The notes beneath the pieces are model-generated. The model had not been told where the DNA came from. It made no database searches and saw nothing but the letters and a program-made list of their open reading frames with translations. This document shows, piece after piece, positions 41,736-50,476 of a DNA stretch of 64,000 nt (its first letter is position 1; each line of letters opens with the position of its first letter). The position numbers and the translations under genes were made by a program. Source of the stretch: DASUPK01 sp963833375 (GTDB taxonomy: Bacteria > Actinomycetota > Thermoleophilia > Solirubrobacterales > 70-9); the NCBI GenBank assembly GCA_963833375.1, contig CAWHXR010000010.1, forward strand, positions 124,001 through 188,000, in the 5' to 3' direction.

Positions 41736-42866
41736 TCAGTGGCGGCGGACGAACCTGTAGACGGGCCCGTTGAGCGAGGTTGCGTACAGGGTGCCATCCG
41801 CGCCCTCGCCGAACGAGCTCAGGCCGCGCACCCGGACGCCCGTGGCCCGATCCTTGCGTGCACCGCCGAGGCCCGGGATCAGGGAGCGCACCTTGCCCGT
41901 GCAGAAGTCCCCGTAGACGTAGCGATGGAACAGCGAGCGCAGCCGGGCGTCGCGCACGACGTAGCCGCCGATCACCGCGCAGGCCGCACCGGAGATGCGA
42001 TACGTCTTGATCGGCTTCACTGTCTGACTCGGGGTGGGGGGATGGGCTCCCGGAAACGGGGCGAAGCCCTCGAAGTCGTTCCAGCCGAAGTTGGCGCCGC
42101 CGGCGCCAGCCAGCGTCAGGTAGTCGATCTCCTCGAAGCGATCCTGTCCGACGTCGCCGATCGCGATTCGCGGCTGGGACGGATCGGTGACGAGGTCGAA
42201 TGAGAAGCGGTACGGGTTGCGCAGGCCGCGGGCGTAGATCGTGACCGAGCCCGGCCCGCGCGGGTCGATCTGCAGAAGCTTGCCGAGCCGCGAGCCGGGA
42301 TCCTGCGCGTTGTCGGCTTGGTCGCCCTCGCCGCCGCCGTCGCCGGTCCCCGCGTAGAGGAGGCCATCGGGGCCGAACTGGAGCTGGCCGCCGTTGTGGT
42401 TCGGATGGCCGGGGTGCGGAACGACGACGACGGGCCGCAGGGTGCCGGCGGAAGCGTGCAGCCCGTCCGGGTCGGCGCGGAGCTCGGCGATCTCGATATC
42501 GCCGCCGCGGTTCGTGAAGTAGACGTAGAGGAGCCTCGAGGTCGCGTAGTCGGGCGCGAAGGCGGCGGAGAGGAGCCCGCGCTCCCCACCGCTGATCACC
42601 GAGCCCGAGATGTTCGTGAACGTGCGGTGCCTGCGGCCCTGGACGAGGCGGATTCGGCCTCGCTTCTCCACCACGAAGACGCCCTGGACCCCGGGCGCGG
42701 AGGTCACGAAGGTCGGACTGCTGAAGCGCCCGATCCGCTTCAGCTTCACGCCGCCCTTGGCGTGCGCCGGCGATGACGCCGCCAGGAACGCGATCGCGGC
42801 GAGCGCGGGCAACGCCAGCTTCGCGATGTGGCGACCGCGGGATGCGCTCATCGGTGCTGAGAACAC
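41736..42866 (-). CDS. PQQ-dependent sugar dehydrogenase-like protein, copy 2
   Basis: 376 residues with a cleavable signal peptide (LALPALAAIAFLAASSPAHA). Same propeller motifs as copy 1: GLLSAAFAPDY, NHNGGQLQFGPDGLLYAGTG, IYARGLRNPYRFSFD, IGDVGQDRFEEIDYL and ending in a short VYRFVRRH. The two copies are tandem on the same strand (60-bp gap) and have diverged well beyond a recent duplication. Start GTG 42866 or ATG 42851; the latter leaves a slightly shorter n-region. Likely extracellular sugar oxidation. Confidence 0.9.
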   Translation of the reverse strand: MFSAPMSASRGRHIAKLALPALAAIAFLAASSPAHAKGGVKLKRIGRFSSPTFVTSAPGVQGVFVVEKRGRIRLVQGRRHRTFTNISGSVISGGERGLLSAAFAPDYATSRLLYVYFTNRGGDIEIAELRADPDGLHASAGTLRPVVVVPHPGHPNHNGGQLQFGPDGLLYAGTGDGGGEGDQADNAQDPGSRLGKLLQIDPRGPGSVTIYARGLRNPYRFSFDLVTDPSQPRIAIGDVGQDRFEEIDYLTLAGAGGANFGWNDFEGFAPFPGAHPPTPSQTVKPIKTYRISGAACAVIGGYVVRDARLRSLFHRYVYGDFCTGKVRSLIPGLGGARKDRATGVRVRGLSSFGEGADGTLYATSLNGPVYRFVRRH

Positions 42867-42892
42867 TCGAGCGAGGCGCTCGGTGCGGTCGT

Positions 42893-43729
42893 CTACGGGC
42901 TGGTGGAGGTTCCGCTCGAGCCTTTGAGCTCGGACTTCTGCTGCCCCGACCCGGCCTGGCCGGTGGTGTCGCCGGGCTTGATCGGAACGACCTGGCCTGA
43001 GTCGTTCACGCGGGTCTGCGGCGGGGCGCTCGAGATCCGCACCACGAACTCACCCTCCGGCACCGAGCCGTCCGTGGTGACCGCCTTGGCCTTGCCCTCG
43101 AGGCCCGCCGCGACGCGGTAATGGACCGTGTAGATGCCGGCCTGCACCGGCGTCACGTTCCAGACGATCCGCTTCGTCTGGTTGGCCGGAAGCGACCCGA
43201 AGCTGTAGGTGTCGGTCTGCGCCGCCTCCGCTCCAGCCGACGCCGTCTGTCCTTCGAGCTTGGGATAACCCTCCTCGAGGATCCAGACCGGCCGCGACGG
43301 GATCGCGAGGCCCGGCTGCTGGGACCGCACGGAGAAGGATCCCGATGCCTCGGGCAGGTTCTGCCCGGCCGAGTTGCCGCTCGCCGTCGTGCCGGTGGTG
43401 GCGGTCGTCGAGGTCCCCGAGTCGCTCGTGCTCGCGTTCGAGCTGGTGAAGATCGTGATCGCCAGGTCGGGGATGGTCTTCGTGCCGCTGTTCTCAACCG
43501 CCAGCGTCAGGTTCGTGTTCCCGGCCAGTTGCTGCTTGCTCGGGAAGTCGGCGCTCACGATCCGGACCGGGAAGTCGCCCGAGGGCTCGTTGGCGTCCTG
43601 CCGACTGCCGCCGCCGCACGACGCGATTCCCGCCGCCAGAAGCACCGCGACAAACCCGATCCCGATCCGTTTGCGGGCCTTCAGGGGACGGGCTGTCGAG
43701 GCGCTCTCCTCCAAAGGCGCGGCCAACAT
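42893..43729 (-). CDS. Putative lipoprotein with Ig/CARDB-like domain
   Basis: 278 residues from ATG 43729, preferred over upstream starts because TAGGGT lies 7 nt before it (leaderless pattern) and the signal peptide is then of normal length (KARKR, GFVAVLLAAGIASC-GGG; lipobox cysteine). The mature part has an immunoglobulin/CARDB-like pattern (LAGNTNLTLAVENSGTKTIP; GSLPANQTKRIVWNVTPVQA; GIYTVHYRVAAGL) interrupted by a Ser/Thr-rich insertion (residues 97-125). Such proteins act as secreted adhesion or binding modules; exact role unknown. A longer form from 43924 exists in frame. Confidence 0.75.
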   Translation of the reverse strand: MLAAPLEESASTARPLKARKRIGIGFVAVLLAAGIASCGGGSRQDANEPSGDFPVRIVSADFPSKQQLAGNTNLTLAVENSGTKTIPDLAITIFTSSNASTSDSGTSTTATTGTTASGNSAGQNLPEASGSFSVRSQQPGLAIPSRPVWILEEGYPKLEGQTASAGAEAAQTDTYSFGSLPANQTKRIVWNVTPVQAGIYTVHYRVAAGLEGKAKAVTTDGSVPEGEFVVRISSAPPQTRVNDSGQVVPIKPGDTTGQAGSGQQKSELKGSSGTSTSP

Positions 43730-43942
43730 ACCACTCACCCTACCCCCGACATTCCGGCTTCGTATCGCCAGTTCCGGGGGGTTTCCCGACTTCGGAGGGG
43801 TCTGACGGTTGCGGGTGGCGATCCGCGTCGCCATCACATACTCTTCCCGGTGCGGTTGCTCGGCGGCGGTGTCTGTGGCCGCCGTTGGTGACACCGTGCG
43901 GGGCCGCGGCCTCCAGCAGGGCATCGGCTCCGGAGGAGAGCA

Positions 43943-44749
43943 ATGGTCAGATCCGTAGCCGACAGGGCGTTCCTCCCGGCCAAGTCTCTATTCGAGCAGG
44001 TCGGAGACATGATGATCCTGACCGCGAAGACGGTGGTCTCCGCGATCCGGCCTCCCTATCCGTACGGCGGCGAGTTCATCGGCCAGTTCCTCTTCGCGCT
44101 CCAGCTCTGCTGGTTTCCGATGATGATCTCGACGCTCGCCTTCGGCTTCGGCGCGCCCGGATTGCAGGCGGCGAACTTCCTCTCCCTGTTCGGCGCCCTC
44201 GACCGCCTCGGCGGGTTCTTCGTGCTCGCCTCGATCCGCGAGTTCGCGCCCACCGTGACGGCGGTCGTGGTGGCCGGCGTGGCGGGCACGGCGATCACCG
44301 CGGATCTCGGCGCCCGGAAGATCCGCGAGGAGCTCGACGCGCTTCAGGTGCTCGGCGTCGACCCGATCAAGAACCTGGTCGTGCCCCGCTTCCTCGCGCT
44401 GATGCTGATCACTGGCCTGATGGACATCTATGCGCTGATCTTCGGCATCGTCGGCGGTCTCGGCGCGGAGCTGCTCTACCACGAGCCGCTCGGCGGGTTC
44501 TTCGCGACGCTCTACAACAACGCCTCGGTCACTGACCTCTGGGGCTCGGTTCTGAAGTGCACGATGTTCGGAGCGATCATCGCGATCGTCTGCTCCTACA
44601 AGGGGATGACTGCGTCCGGAGGCGCCGAGGGAGTGGGTCGCGCCGTCAACGAGGGGGTCGTGATCGCCTTCATGGGCGTCTTCGCGTTCAACTACGTGTT
44701 CACCCAGACGCTGCTCGCGACCCATCCGGAGCTCCAGGTGATCAAGTGA
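43943..44749 (+). CDS. MlaE/YrbE-family ABC permease, first subunit
   Basis: 268 residues with five to six membrane segments; LASIREFAPTVTAVVVAGVA and ADLGARKIREELDALQVLG are the hallmark MlaE sequences (the latter includes the E-x-DAL-x-V motif contacting the ATPase). It matches YrbE A-type permeases of mycobacterial Mce systems that move lipids or sterols across the envelope. Good ribosome binding site GGAGGAG 6 nt before ATG 43943. Its stop overlaps the GTG of the second permease. The 213-bp upstream region contains GGTGTC...GACACC (43868-43895), a possible operator. Confidence 0.93.
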   Translation: MVRSVADRAFLPAKSLFEQVGDMMILTAKTVVSAIRPPYPYGGEFIGQFLFALQLCWFPMMISTLAFGFGAPGLQAANFLSLFGALDRLGGFFVLASIREFAPTVTAVVVAGVAGTAITADLGARKIREELDALQVLGVDPIKNLVVPRFLALMLITGLMDIYALIFGIVGGLGAELLYHEPLGGFFATLYNNASVTDLWGSVLKCTMFGAIIAIVCSYKGMTASGGAEGVGRAVNEGVVIAFMGVFAFNYVFTQTLLATHPELQVIK

Positions 44750-45546
44750 ACGCCGGCTGGCTGGCGGTCCCGCGGGGCTGGCTCAACTCGATCGGCGAGA
44801 TCTTCGGGTTCAGCGCGCGCGTGGCGGGGCTGGTCTACAGGGGCCGGGTCTTCGAGTTCTTCGGCGAGGCCCTGCGCCAGACCGGCATCCTGGTCCTCGG
44901 CTCCACGATCGTGATCTGGGGCCTGGTCTTCATCCTCGGGCTCCAGTGCGGGATCGAGGGGGCGTACTTCAACCGCTCGGTCGGCTCGCCCGCCTACGCG
45001 GGCGTGTTCGCGGCCTGGTGCGACCTGCGCGAGGTGATTCCCTACGGCTTCGGCTACATGCTCTCCGCCAAGGTGGGCACCGGCATAGTCGCCGAGCTCG
45101 GGGCCATGCGTATCTCCGACGAGATCGACGCGCTCGAGGTGATGGGCGTGCCGCCGGTGACCTTCCTGGGGGCGACCCGCCTGCTGGCCGCCTGGATCGC
45201 CTTCCCCTTCATGTACCTGGCCGCCGTCGGGATTGGCTACTTCGCCAGCTGGCTCGCCGTCGTGGAGCAGATCGGCGACGTTTCGTCCGGCGGGTACTTC
45301 CTGATCTTCTGGATGTTCCAGAACCCGCCCGACCTCTTATTCAGCCTCATAAAGGCCATGGTGATGGCGACCGCCATCGTGCTCGTCGGCTGCTACTACG
45401 GCTACACCGCCTCGGGCGGACCGGTCGGGGTGGGCACGGCGACCGCGAAGTCGATGGTCCTCAACATCGTGCTCGTCCACATCATCGGGATGATGGGCAC
45501 CCTGGTCTTCTGGGGCGCGAACCCGAGGGCGCCCATTGGAGGCTGA
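44746..45546 (+). CDS. MlaE/YrbE-family ABC permease, second subunit
   Basis: 266 residues, paralogous to the preceding gene. GTG 44746 overlaps the upstream stop (GTGA). LREVIPYGFGYMLSAKVGTG and AELGAMRISDEIDALEVMGV are the family motifs; about five helices follow. Two different permeases imply a heterodimer, as for YrbE1A/YrbE1B. The ATPase gene starts 73 bp downstream. Confidence 0.93.
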   Translation: MNAGWLAVPRGWLNSIGEIFGFSARVAGLVYRGRVFEFFGEALRQTGILVLGSTIVIWGLVFILGLQCGIEGAYFNRSVGSPAYAGVFAAWCDLREVIPYGFGYMLSAKVGTGIVAELGAMRISDEIDALEVMGVPPVTFLGATRLLAAWIAFPFMYLAAVGIGYFASWLAVVEQIGDVSSGGYFLIFWMFQNPPDLLFSLIKAMVMATAIVLVGCYYGYTASGGPVGVGTATAKSMVLNIVLVHIIGMMGTLVFWGANPRAPIGG

Positions 45547-45619
45547 CGCGGCGGCCGGCGCGGTCGGCGATTGCCCCTGCCTAGAATCTCTGAAGAGGAA
45601 ACGCAAGGAGGAGTGACAG

Positions 45620-46618
45620 TTGGCTGAACGGAAGAACAGCACCTCCCGCCGGGGGACCGGAACGTCGTCCAGCAGCAGCTCCTCGAGCAGCTCGAGCTCG
45701 ACCCGTTCGACCGAGGGCGAGGCGGTCGGGCAGGGCGATCCGCTCGCCGCGCAGGGCTACGGCGAGGAGGACTTCTCCGGCCGCGACTACATCATCCCCG
45801 GCGTCGACGCCGACGATCCCGATCCCTACAAGTGGCACACCGGCCAGAGGCGTGACCATGGCGGAAAGGATGCGATCGAGATCATCGACCTCGTCAAGCA
45901 GTTCGGCCGCACCCGGATCCTCAACGGCTGCAACCTCGGCCTCCCCGACAACATGATCTCGATGGTGCTCGGCCCGTCCGGCACCGGCAAGAGCGTCCTG
46001 ATCAAGCACATCGTCGGGCTGCTCTACCCGGACTCGGGCGACGTCCTCGTTCACGGCGAATCGATCCCGAGCATGACCGACGACGAGCTCTTCGAGGTGC
46101 GCAAGAAGTTCGGCCTGCTCTTCCAGGACGGCGCCCTGTTCGGCTCGATGAACGTCTTCGACAACACCTGCTTCCCGCTTCGGCAGCACACCGACAAGTC
46201 AGAGGATGAGATCGGCGAGATCGTCAACCGCCGTCTGCGCGAGGTGGGACTCGCCGAGGCGATGTACCAGATGCCGAACGAGCTCTCGGGCGGGATGCGC
46301 AAGCGCGCCGGCTTCGCCCGGGCTCTGGTCCTCGACCCGGCGATCGTCATGTTCGACGAGCCCGACTCGGGCCTCGACCCGGTCCGCACGGCGCTGCTCT
46401 GCGAGCTGATCCGCGAGATCCACGAGGAGAACGGCGGCTGCTACCTGGTGATCAGCCACGACCTTGCGACCGCGCGGCGGATCGCCGAGTTCCTCGCGGT
46501 TCTCTGGAAGGGCAAGATCGTCGAGTCTGGCCCCGCCAACGAGCTCTTCGACTCCGAGAACGAGTTCATCCGCCAGTTCCTCAACGCGGACGTCAAGGGC
46601 CCGCTGGCGATGGACTGA
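45620..46618 (+). CDS. MlaF/MceG (Mkl)-type ABC ATPase
   Basis: 332 residues from TTG 45620, which has a strong AAGGAGGAG site 6 nt upstream. The first 90 residues are a linker with a 12-serine run and an acidic stretch. The ABC core follows: Walker A GPSGTGKSVL (K124), Q-loop LLFQDGALFGSM, signature LSGGMRKRAGFARAL and Walker B VMFDEPDSGLDP. LLFQDGALFGSMNVFDN is characteristic of Mla/Mce ATPases. It would power the YrbE pair. No MCE substrate-binding protein gene is within the window. Confidence 0.93.
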   Translation: MAERKNSTSRRGTGTSSSSSSSSSSSSTRSTEGEAVGQGDPLAAQGYGEEDFSGRDYIIPGVDADDPDPYKWHTGQRRDHGGKDAIEIIDLVKQFGRTRILNGCNLGLPDNMISMVLGPSGTGKSVLIKHIVGLLYPDSGDVLVHGESIPSMTDDELFEVRKKFGLLFQDGALFGSMNVFDNTCFPLRQHTDKSEDEIGEIVNRRLREVGLAEAMYQMPNELSGGMRKRAGFARALVLDPAIVMFDEPDSGLDPVRTALLCELIREIHEENGGCYLVISHDLATARRIAEFLAVLWKGKIVESGPANELFDSENEFIRQFLNADVKGPLAMD

Positions 46619-46641
46619 TGCGGCGGCTTTGCCGTCGCATC
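46617..46641. terminator. Hairpin after the Mce ATPase gene
   Basis: GATGCGGCGGC-TTT-GCCGTCGCATC forms an 11-bp stem (one G-T pair) with a 3-nt loop starting inside the stop codon. There is no T-tract, but position directly after the operon supports a terminator or mRNA-stabilising role. Confidence 0.5.
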
Positions 46642-46658
46642 TCCTGCCGTCAGCTGTG

Positions 46659-46901
46659 ATGGCGCTCAAGCGAATCACCGACGAGGACGTGCTCTCCTCG
46701 ATCGTCGAGCTGGCCGGCGACGGCTACTGCCTGGTGCCGGAGGTGCTCCGCGCGCTACCCAAGCGTGCCCACGCCGACCGCCGCCGGGCGCTGACCCGCT
46801 CGGTCAACCGCGGCCTCGTGCTGGAGCGGCGCGGGCCGGACGGGCGCGTGCACGTCGCCGTGGCCAGCGAGGGCTGGCGTCAGCTCCGCGCCGCGGCCTG
46901 A
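46659..46901 (+). CDS. Small winged-helix-like protein (80 residues)
   Basis: ATG 46659 (GTG 46656 directly before it is an alternative). The sequence LSSIVELAGDGYCLVPEVLR followed by RRRALTRSVNRGLVLERRGP and VHVAVASEGWRQL has the helix-turn-helix plus beta-wing rhythm of small winged-helix DNA-binding proteins, but I cannot name a family. It follows the Mce ATPase hairpin by about 20 bp and precedes the RND exporter, so it might regulate either. Confidence 0.65.
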   Translation: MALKRITDEDVLSSIVELAGDGYCLVPEVLRALPKRAHADRRRALTRSVNRGLVLERRGPDGRVHVAVASEGWRQLRAAA

Positions 46902-47008
46902 CTCAGGACTGCGGGCCCCGCGGCGGCCGGCCGCGCCCAACCAGGCGGATCCCATGGCTCCTCGCGAGACTGACGCGATCCTGAGGTTGGCTCCGTAACC
47001 TCCGCCTC

Positions 47009-49741
47009 GTGGATGCGGGGAGATTATTCGAGCGGGTCGCTGCCGTGGTCGTGCGCTGGCCCTGGCTGGTGATCGCGCCGATCCTGGCGCTCACCGGCGC
47101 CGGGATCTTCGCCGCGACGCGGCTCGACACCAGCGCGGGCACGGACACGCTGGTCAGCAGGGGCTCCTCGGAGTACAAGGCGACGCAGGCCTTCCACCAG
47201 GACTTCGGCGACGAGCCGGTGATCGTCCTCGCCAAGGAGGATCTCCGCAAGCTCGTCCTCACCAAGGACCTCGAGCCGCTCTTCGAGCTGGAGGAGTGCT
47301 TCGCAGGCGGAACCCAGCTCGCCGCGTCGCTGCCCCACCGGCAGAAGCAGCCGCTGCCGCCGGTCTGCGACCGGATCGCCAAGCTGCGCCCGAGCCGCTC
47401 GGTCTTCGGGCCGGGCACCTTCCTTTACCTGAGCGTCGCCGGTATCCAGCAGGCCCTGCAGGGGCAGATCGGCGGCGCCGGCCGGGCCGCGCGGGCGGCG
47501 GGGGAGAGGGCTCAGAAGGCAGCCGCGAAGCGCGGCGCCTCGGCGGCCGAGCAGCAGCAGGCTGCCACCGCCGCGGCGCAGGAGGTCCTCAGCAACTTCC
47601 AGAGGAGCCTCATCCAGGTCGCGCTCCAGTACGGGATCACCTCCATCCCGCGGCTGGACGACCCCAACTTCGTCAGCCGCGTCGTCTTCGACGAGTCGAA
47701 GCCGGCCGGCACCCCGAAGGAGCGCTTCGGCTACCTCTTCCCGAACAGGGACGCCGCGCAGATCATCGTCCGCCTGCGCCCCGACCTGACCGACGCGGAG
47801 CGCCACGAGGCGATCGGTCTCTTCCGCCAGGCGGTCTCGAACCCCCGCTTCAAGCTCAGCGACGGCAGCTACGTCGTCACGGGTGCCCCGGTCGTGGTCG
47901 ACGCGGGCTCCCGCGAGCTCCGCAACCAGACGCTTCTGCTGCTCGGCGTGGCGGGGCTGGTCATGGCCCTGACCCTGCTCTTCATCCTGCCGCGCCCCCT
48001 GAGGCTGCTGCCGCTGGGCGTCGCTGTCGCGGCGGGGGCGATGACCCTCGGCCTGGTGGCGCTGTTCGGCGGCTCGCTGACCATCGGGGCGATCGCGATG
48101 CTCCCCGTGCTGGTGGGACTGGCGGTCGACTACGCGATCCAGTTCCAGGCCCGCTTCAACGAGACCAGGGCCGAGGGGGCGCCCCCGGGCCGCGCCGTGG
48201 CGATCGCCGCCGCGGGCGGCGGTCCCGTGATCGGGGCGGCCTGCGTCGCGACGATCGCCGGCTTCGGGGTCTTCGCGCTCTCGCCGAGCCCGCTGGTCCG
48301 CTCGTTCGGCCTGCTGCTCCTCATCGGGGTCGCCCTGGCCTTCGCGATCGCGCTCACCGGCGGGCTCGCCGCCCTCGGTCTCTCGGCGTGGCGAGGCTCC
48401 CCTCGACCCGAGGCCGCACCCGCGCCGCAGCGGTCCAGCGCGGCCGGGGGGATCGCCGCGCGCCTTCAATCGGTCGGCGTCGCGGCCATCGCGATGGCGA
48501 TCGCCAGGCCGAGAAGAGTGCTGGCGGCCGGCCTGCTGCTGGCCGTCTGCGGATGGGTCGCGACCGCGGGGACCGGGGTGGAGACCGACATCCGCGACCT
48601 CGCTCCCCCGCACCTGGCGGCCCTCAAGGACCTGAACGAGCTCGAGAAGCAGACCGGGATCTCCGGGGACGTCAACGTCACCATCAAGGCCTCCGATCCG
48701 ACCAGCCCGGAGGTGATCAACTGGGCCGAGGGCTTCCAGCAGCGGGTGCTCGCCCGCCACGGCTTCTCCGGATCCTCCCCGAGCTGCTCCACGGCCCAGA
48801 TCTGCCCGGCCCTCTCCCTGACGGACTTCTTCGGCGGCGCCGCGGCGTCCTCGAGCTCGGCGCCGTCCGGCCAAGCCGGGCAGAACGTGGGGAACGTCCA
48901 CACCCTGGTCCAGGCGCTGCCCTGCTTCATCACCCAGATCGTGATCAGTCATCGCGGTGAATGCAGCCCCTCGGCCGGGACCACCCCGATCGGCGACACT
49001 GCCGACATCGCCTTCGGCATCCGGGTGCAGCCGCTCTCCGACCAGCAGAAGCTGATCGATGACATCCGCGCGCAGATCAACCCACCGGGAGGCCCTCCGC
49101 CTCCGGCCGGCACCACGGTCGAGCTCGCCGGCCTTCCGGTGCTGGCCGCCCAGGCGAACACCGACCTGTCCCACAGCCGCTGGTGGCTCCCGCTGGCGGG
49201 GCTGATCGCGGTCGGCGTGGTTCTCACGGCGGTCTATCGCTCGTTCCGGCGGGCGATCGTGCCGCTGATCCCGGTCCTGATGGCCACCGGCTGGTCTGGG
49301 CTCGTGGTGGCGGCGCTCGGCATTTCGCTCAACCCGATGTCCGCCACCCTCGGTGCCCTGGTGATCGCGATCGCCACCGAGTTCAGCGTGATCCTCTCCG
49401 CCCGCTACGCGACCGAGCGCCGGGCGGGGCTCTCCGTCGGCGAGGCCCTCCGCCGGACCTATCTCCGCACCGGGGCGGCGGTGCTCGCGTCGGGGCTCAC
49501 GGCCATCGCGGGGTTCGCGGTGCTGGCGATCGCGGGTCTCCCGCTGCTCGACGACATCGGCCTGATCTCGGTGGCGCCGGTGCTGCGCGATTTCGGGCTG
49601 GTCACGGTCGCCGACCTGCTGGTCGCGCTCGCCGGGGTGATGCTCGTGCTGCCCGCGGCGGTGGTCTGGGCCGAGGAGGGCTTCCCGCTGCCCTCTCGCG
49701 CCCGCCCCGCGCCGCTGGCGCCGGGACACTCCGCCCCATAG
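47009..49741 (+). CDS. RND/MMPL-family lipid exporter
   Basis: 910 residues, start GTG 47009 with TAACCT 7 nt upstream (leaderless pattern). Architecture: TM1, a large extracytoplasmic loop with an alanine/glutamine-rich helical insert (AAKRGASAAEQQQAATAAAQ), TM2-6, a second loop with a serine-rich insert, TM8-12. Proton-relay-like motifs are VGLAVDYAIQFQARF and IAIATEFSVILSARY. It resembles hopanoid- or MMPL-type RND exporters of lipids. Closeness to the YrbE/Mkl genes suggests lipid traffic (inference). Confidence 0.9.
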   Translation: MDAGRLFERVAAVVVRWPWLVIAPILALTGAGIFAATRLDTSAGTDTLVSRGSSEYKATQAFHQDFGDEPVIVLAKEDLRKLVLTKDLEPLFELEECFAGGTQLAASLPHRQKQPLPPVCDRIAKLRPSRSVFGPGTFLYLSVAGIQQALQGQIGGAGRAARAAGERAQKAAAKRGASAAEQQQAATAAAQEVLSNFQRSLIQVALQYGITSIPRLDDPNFVSRVVFDESKPAGTPKERFGYLFPNRDAAQIIVRLRPDLTDAERHEAIGLFRQAVSNPRFKLSDGSYVVTGAPVVVDAGSRELRNQTLLLLGVAGLVMALTLLFILPRPLRLLPLGVAVAAGAMTLGLVALFGGSLTIGAIAMLPVLVGLAVDYAIQFQARFNETRAEGAPPGRAVAIAAAGGGPVIGAACVATIAGFGVFALSPSPLVRSFGLLLLIGVALAFAIALTGGLAALGLSAWRGSPRPEAAPAPQRSSAAGGIAARLQSVGVAAIAMAIARPRRVLAAGLLLAVCGWVATAGTGVETDIRDLAPPHLAALKDLNELEKQTGISGDVNVTIKASDPTSPEVINWAEGFQQRVLARHGFSGSSPSCSTAQICPALSLTDFFGGAAASSSSAPSGQAGQNVGNVHTLVQALPCFITQIVISHRGECSPSAGTTPIGDTADIAFGIRVQPLSDQQKLIDDIRAQINPPGGPPPPAGTTVELAGLPVLAAQANTDLSHSRWWLPLAGLIAVGVVLTAVYRSFRRAIVPLIPVLMATGWSGLVVAALGISLNPMSATLGALVIAIATEFSVILSARYATERRAGLSVGEALRRTYLRTGAAVLASGLTAIAGFAVLAIAGLPLLDDIGLISVAPVLRDFGLVTVADLLVALAGVMLVLPAAVVWAEEGFPLPSRARPAPLAPGHSAP

Positions 49742-49756
49742 GGGACCATTGAGGCC

Positions 49757-50476
49757 GTGGAGGACGGCGCTGGACGAGACGGCGGCCCCGGCAAGGACCC
49801 GAGCGAGCGCCCGCGCCGGGCGACGATCTACTCACTGATCGTCGGGATGGCGTTCATCGCGCTGATCGCGGTGGCCGGCATCAACACGATCTCGACGAAG
49901 AACAAGGGGGTGCTGGGGGCGAGCAACGAGGGGGACATGCCGCTGGCCCAGTTCGCCGTGCCGAACGCCCGCACGGGGGCGAGTGGCGACGCCAACATCG
50001 CGCAGGACGACTGCGACTCCGCGCGGATCCCCTGTCCGTCCGGCAGCCGCCGCACGCCCGCCTGCCGGGTCGAGGTGCCAGGCGCGATCCGCGTCTGCGA
50101 CCTCTTCGACAAGCCCCTGGTTCTCTCGTTCTGGTTCACGCGGGGCGGAGACTGCGAGGACCAGGAGGACGTCTTCGAGCGCGCCTACCGCCGCTACTCC
50201 GGGAGGGTCAACTTCCTGGCGATCGACGTCCGCGACGGCGACTCCGAGGTCCGCAAGCTGATCTCGTCGCACCACTGGACGCATCCTGTGGGCCTCGATC
50301 GCGACGGAGCCCTCTCCAACCTCTACCGGGTCGGGGGCTGTCCCACCTTCGTCTACGCCTACCCGGGTGGGATCCTCGAGTCCACCTCGATCGGGCAGCT
50401 CGATGACCAGCGGTTCTTTTCGAAGGTCGACGCCCTGATCGCCGCCTCCGACCGGAGGGCCGAGACCCTGCGCTGA
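49757..50476 (+). CDS. Membrane-anchored redoxin/thioredoxin-like protein
   Basis: 239 residues from GTG 49757. A single N-terminal anchor (residues 23-43, TIYSLIVGMAFIALIAVAGI) exports a TlpA/AhpC-like domain: CDLFDKPLVLSFWFTRGGDC, VNFLAIDVRDGDSE and the cis-proline segment GGCPTFVYAYPGG. The usual CxxC after the W-x strand is replaced by GGDC with a single cysteine; an extra cysteine lies next to the cis-proline. So it may be a peroxiredoxin-like or non-classical thiol protein. Its stop TGA overlaps ATG 50476 of the next gene. Confidence 0.82.
   Translation: MEDGAGRDGGPGKDPSERPRRATIYSLIVGMAFIALIAVAGINTISTKNKGVLGASNEGDMPLAQFAVPNARTGASGDANIAQDDCDSARIPCPSGSRRTPACRVEVPGAIRVCDLFDKPLVLSFWFTRGGDCEDQEDVFERAYRRYSGRVNFLAIDVRDGDSEVRKLISSHHWTHPVGLDRDGALSNLYRVGGCPTFVYAYPGGILESTSIGQLDDQRFFSKVDALIAASDRRAETLR

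Noticed and set aside
45650..45710. Poly-serine tract (AGC/TCG run) as a microsatellite or assembly error
   Set aside because: Reading frame is intact with mixed serine codons, and a flexible linker before the ABC core is plausible.
46617..46641. Further copy of the ATGCGAGGG repeat
   Set aside because: It shares only GATGCG; the loop and arm sequence differ, so it is treated as a separate hairpin.
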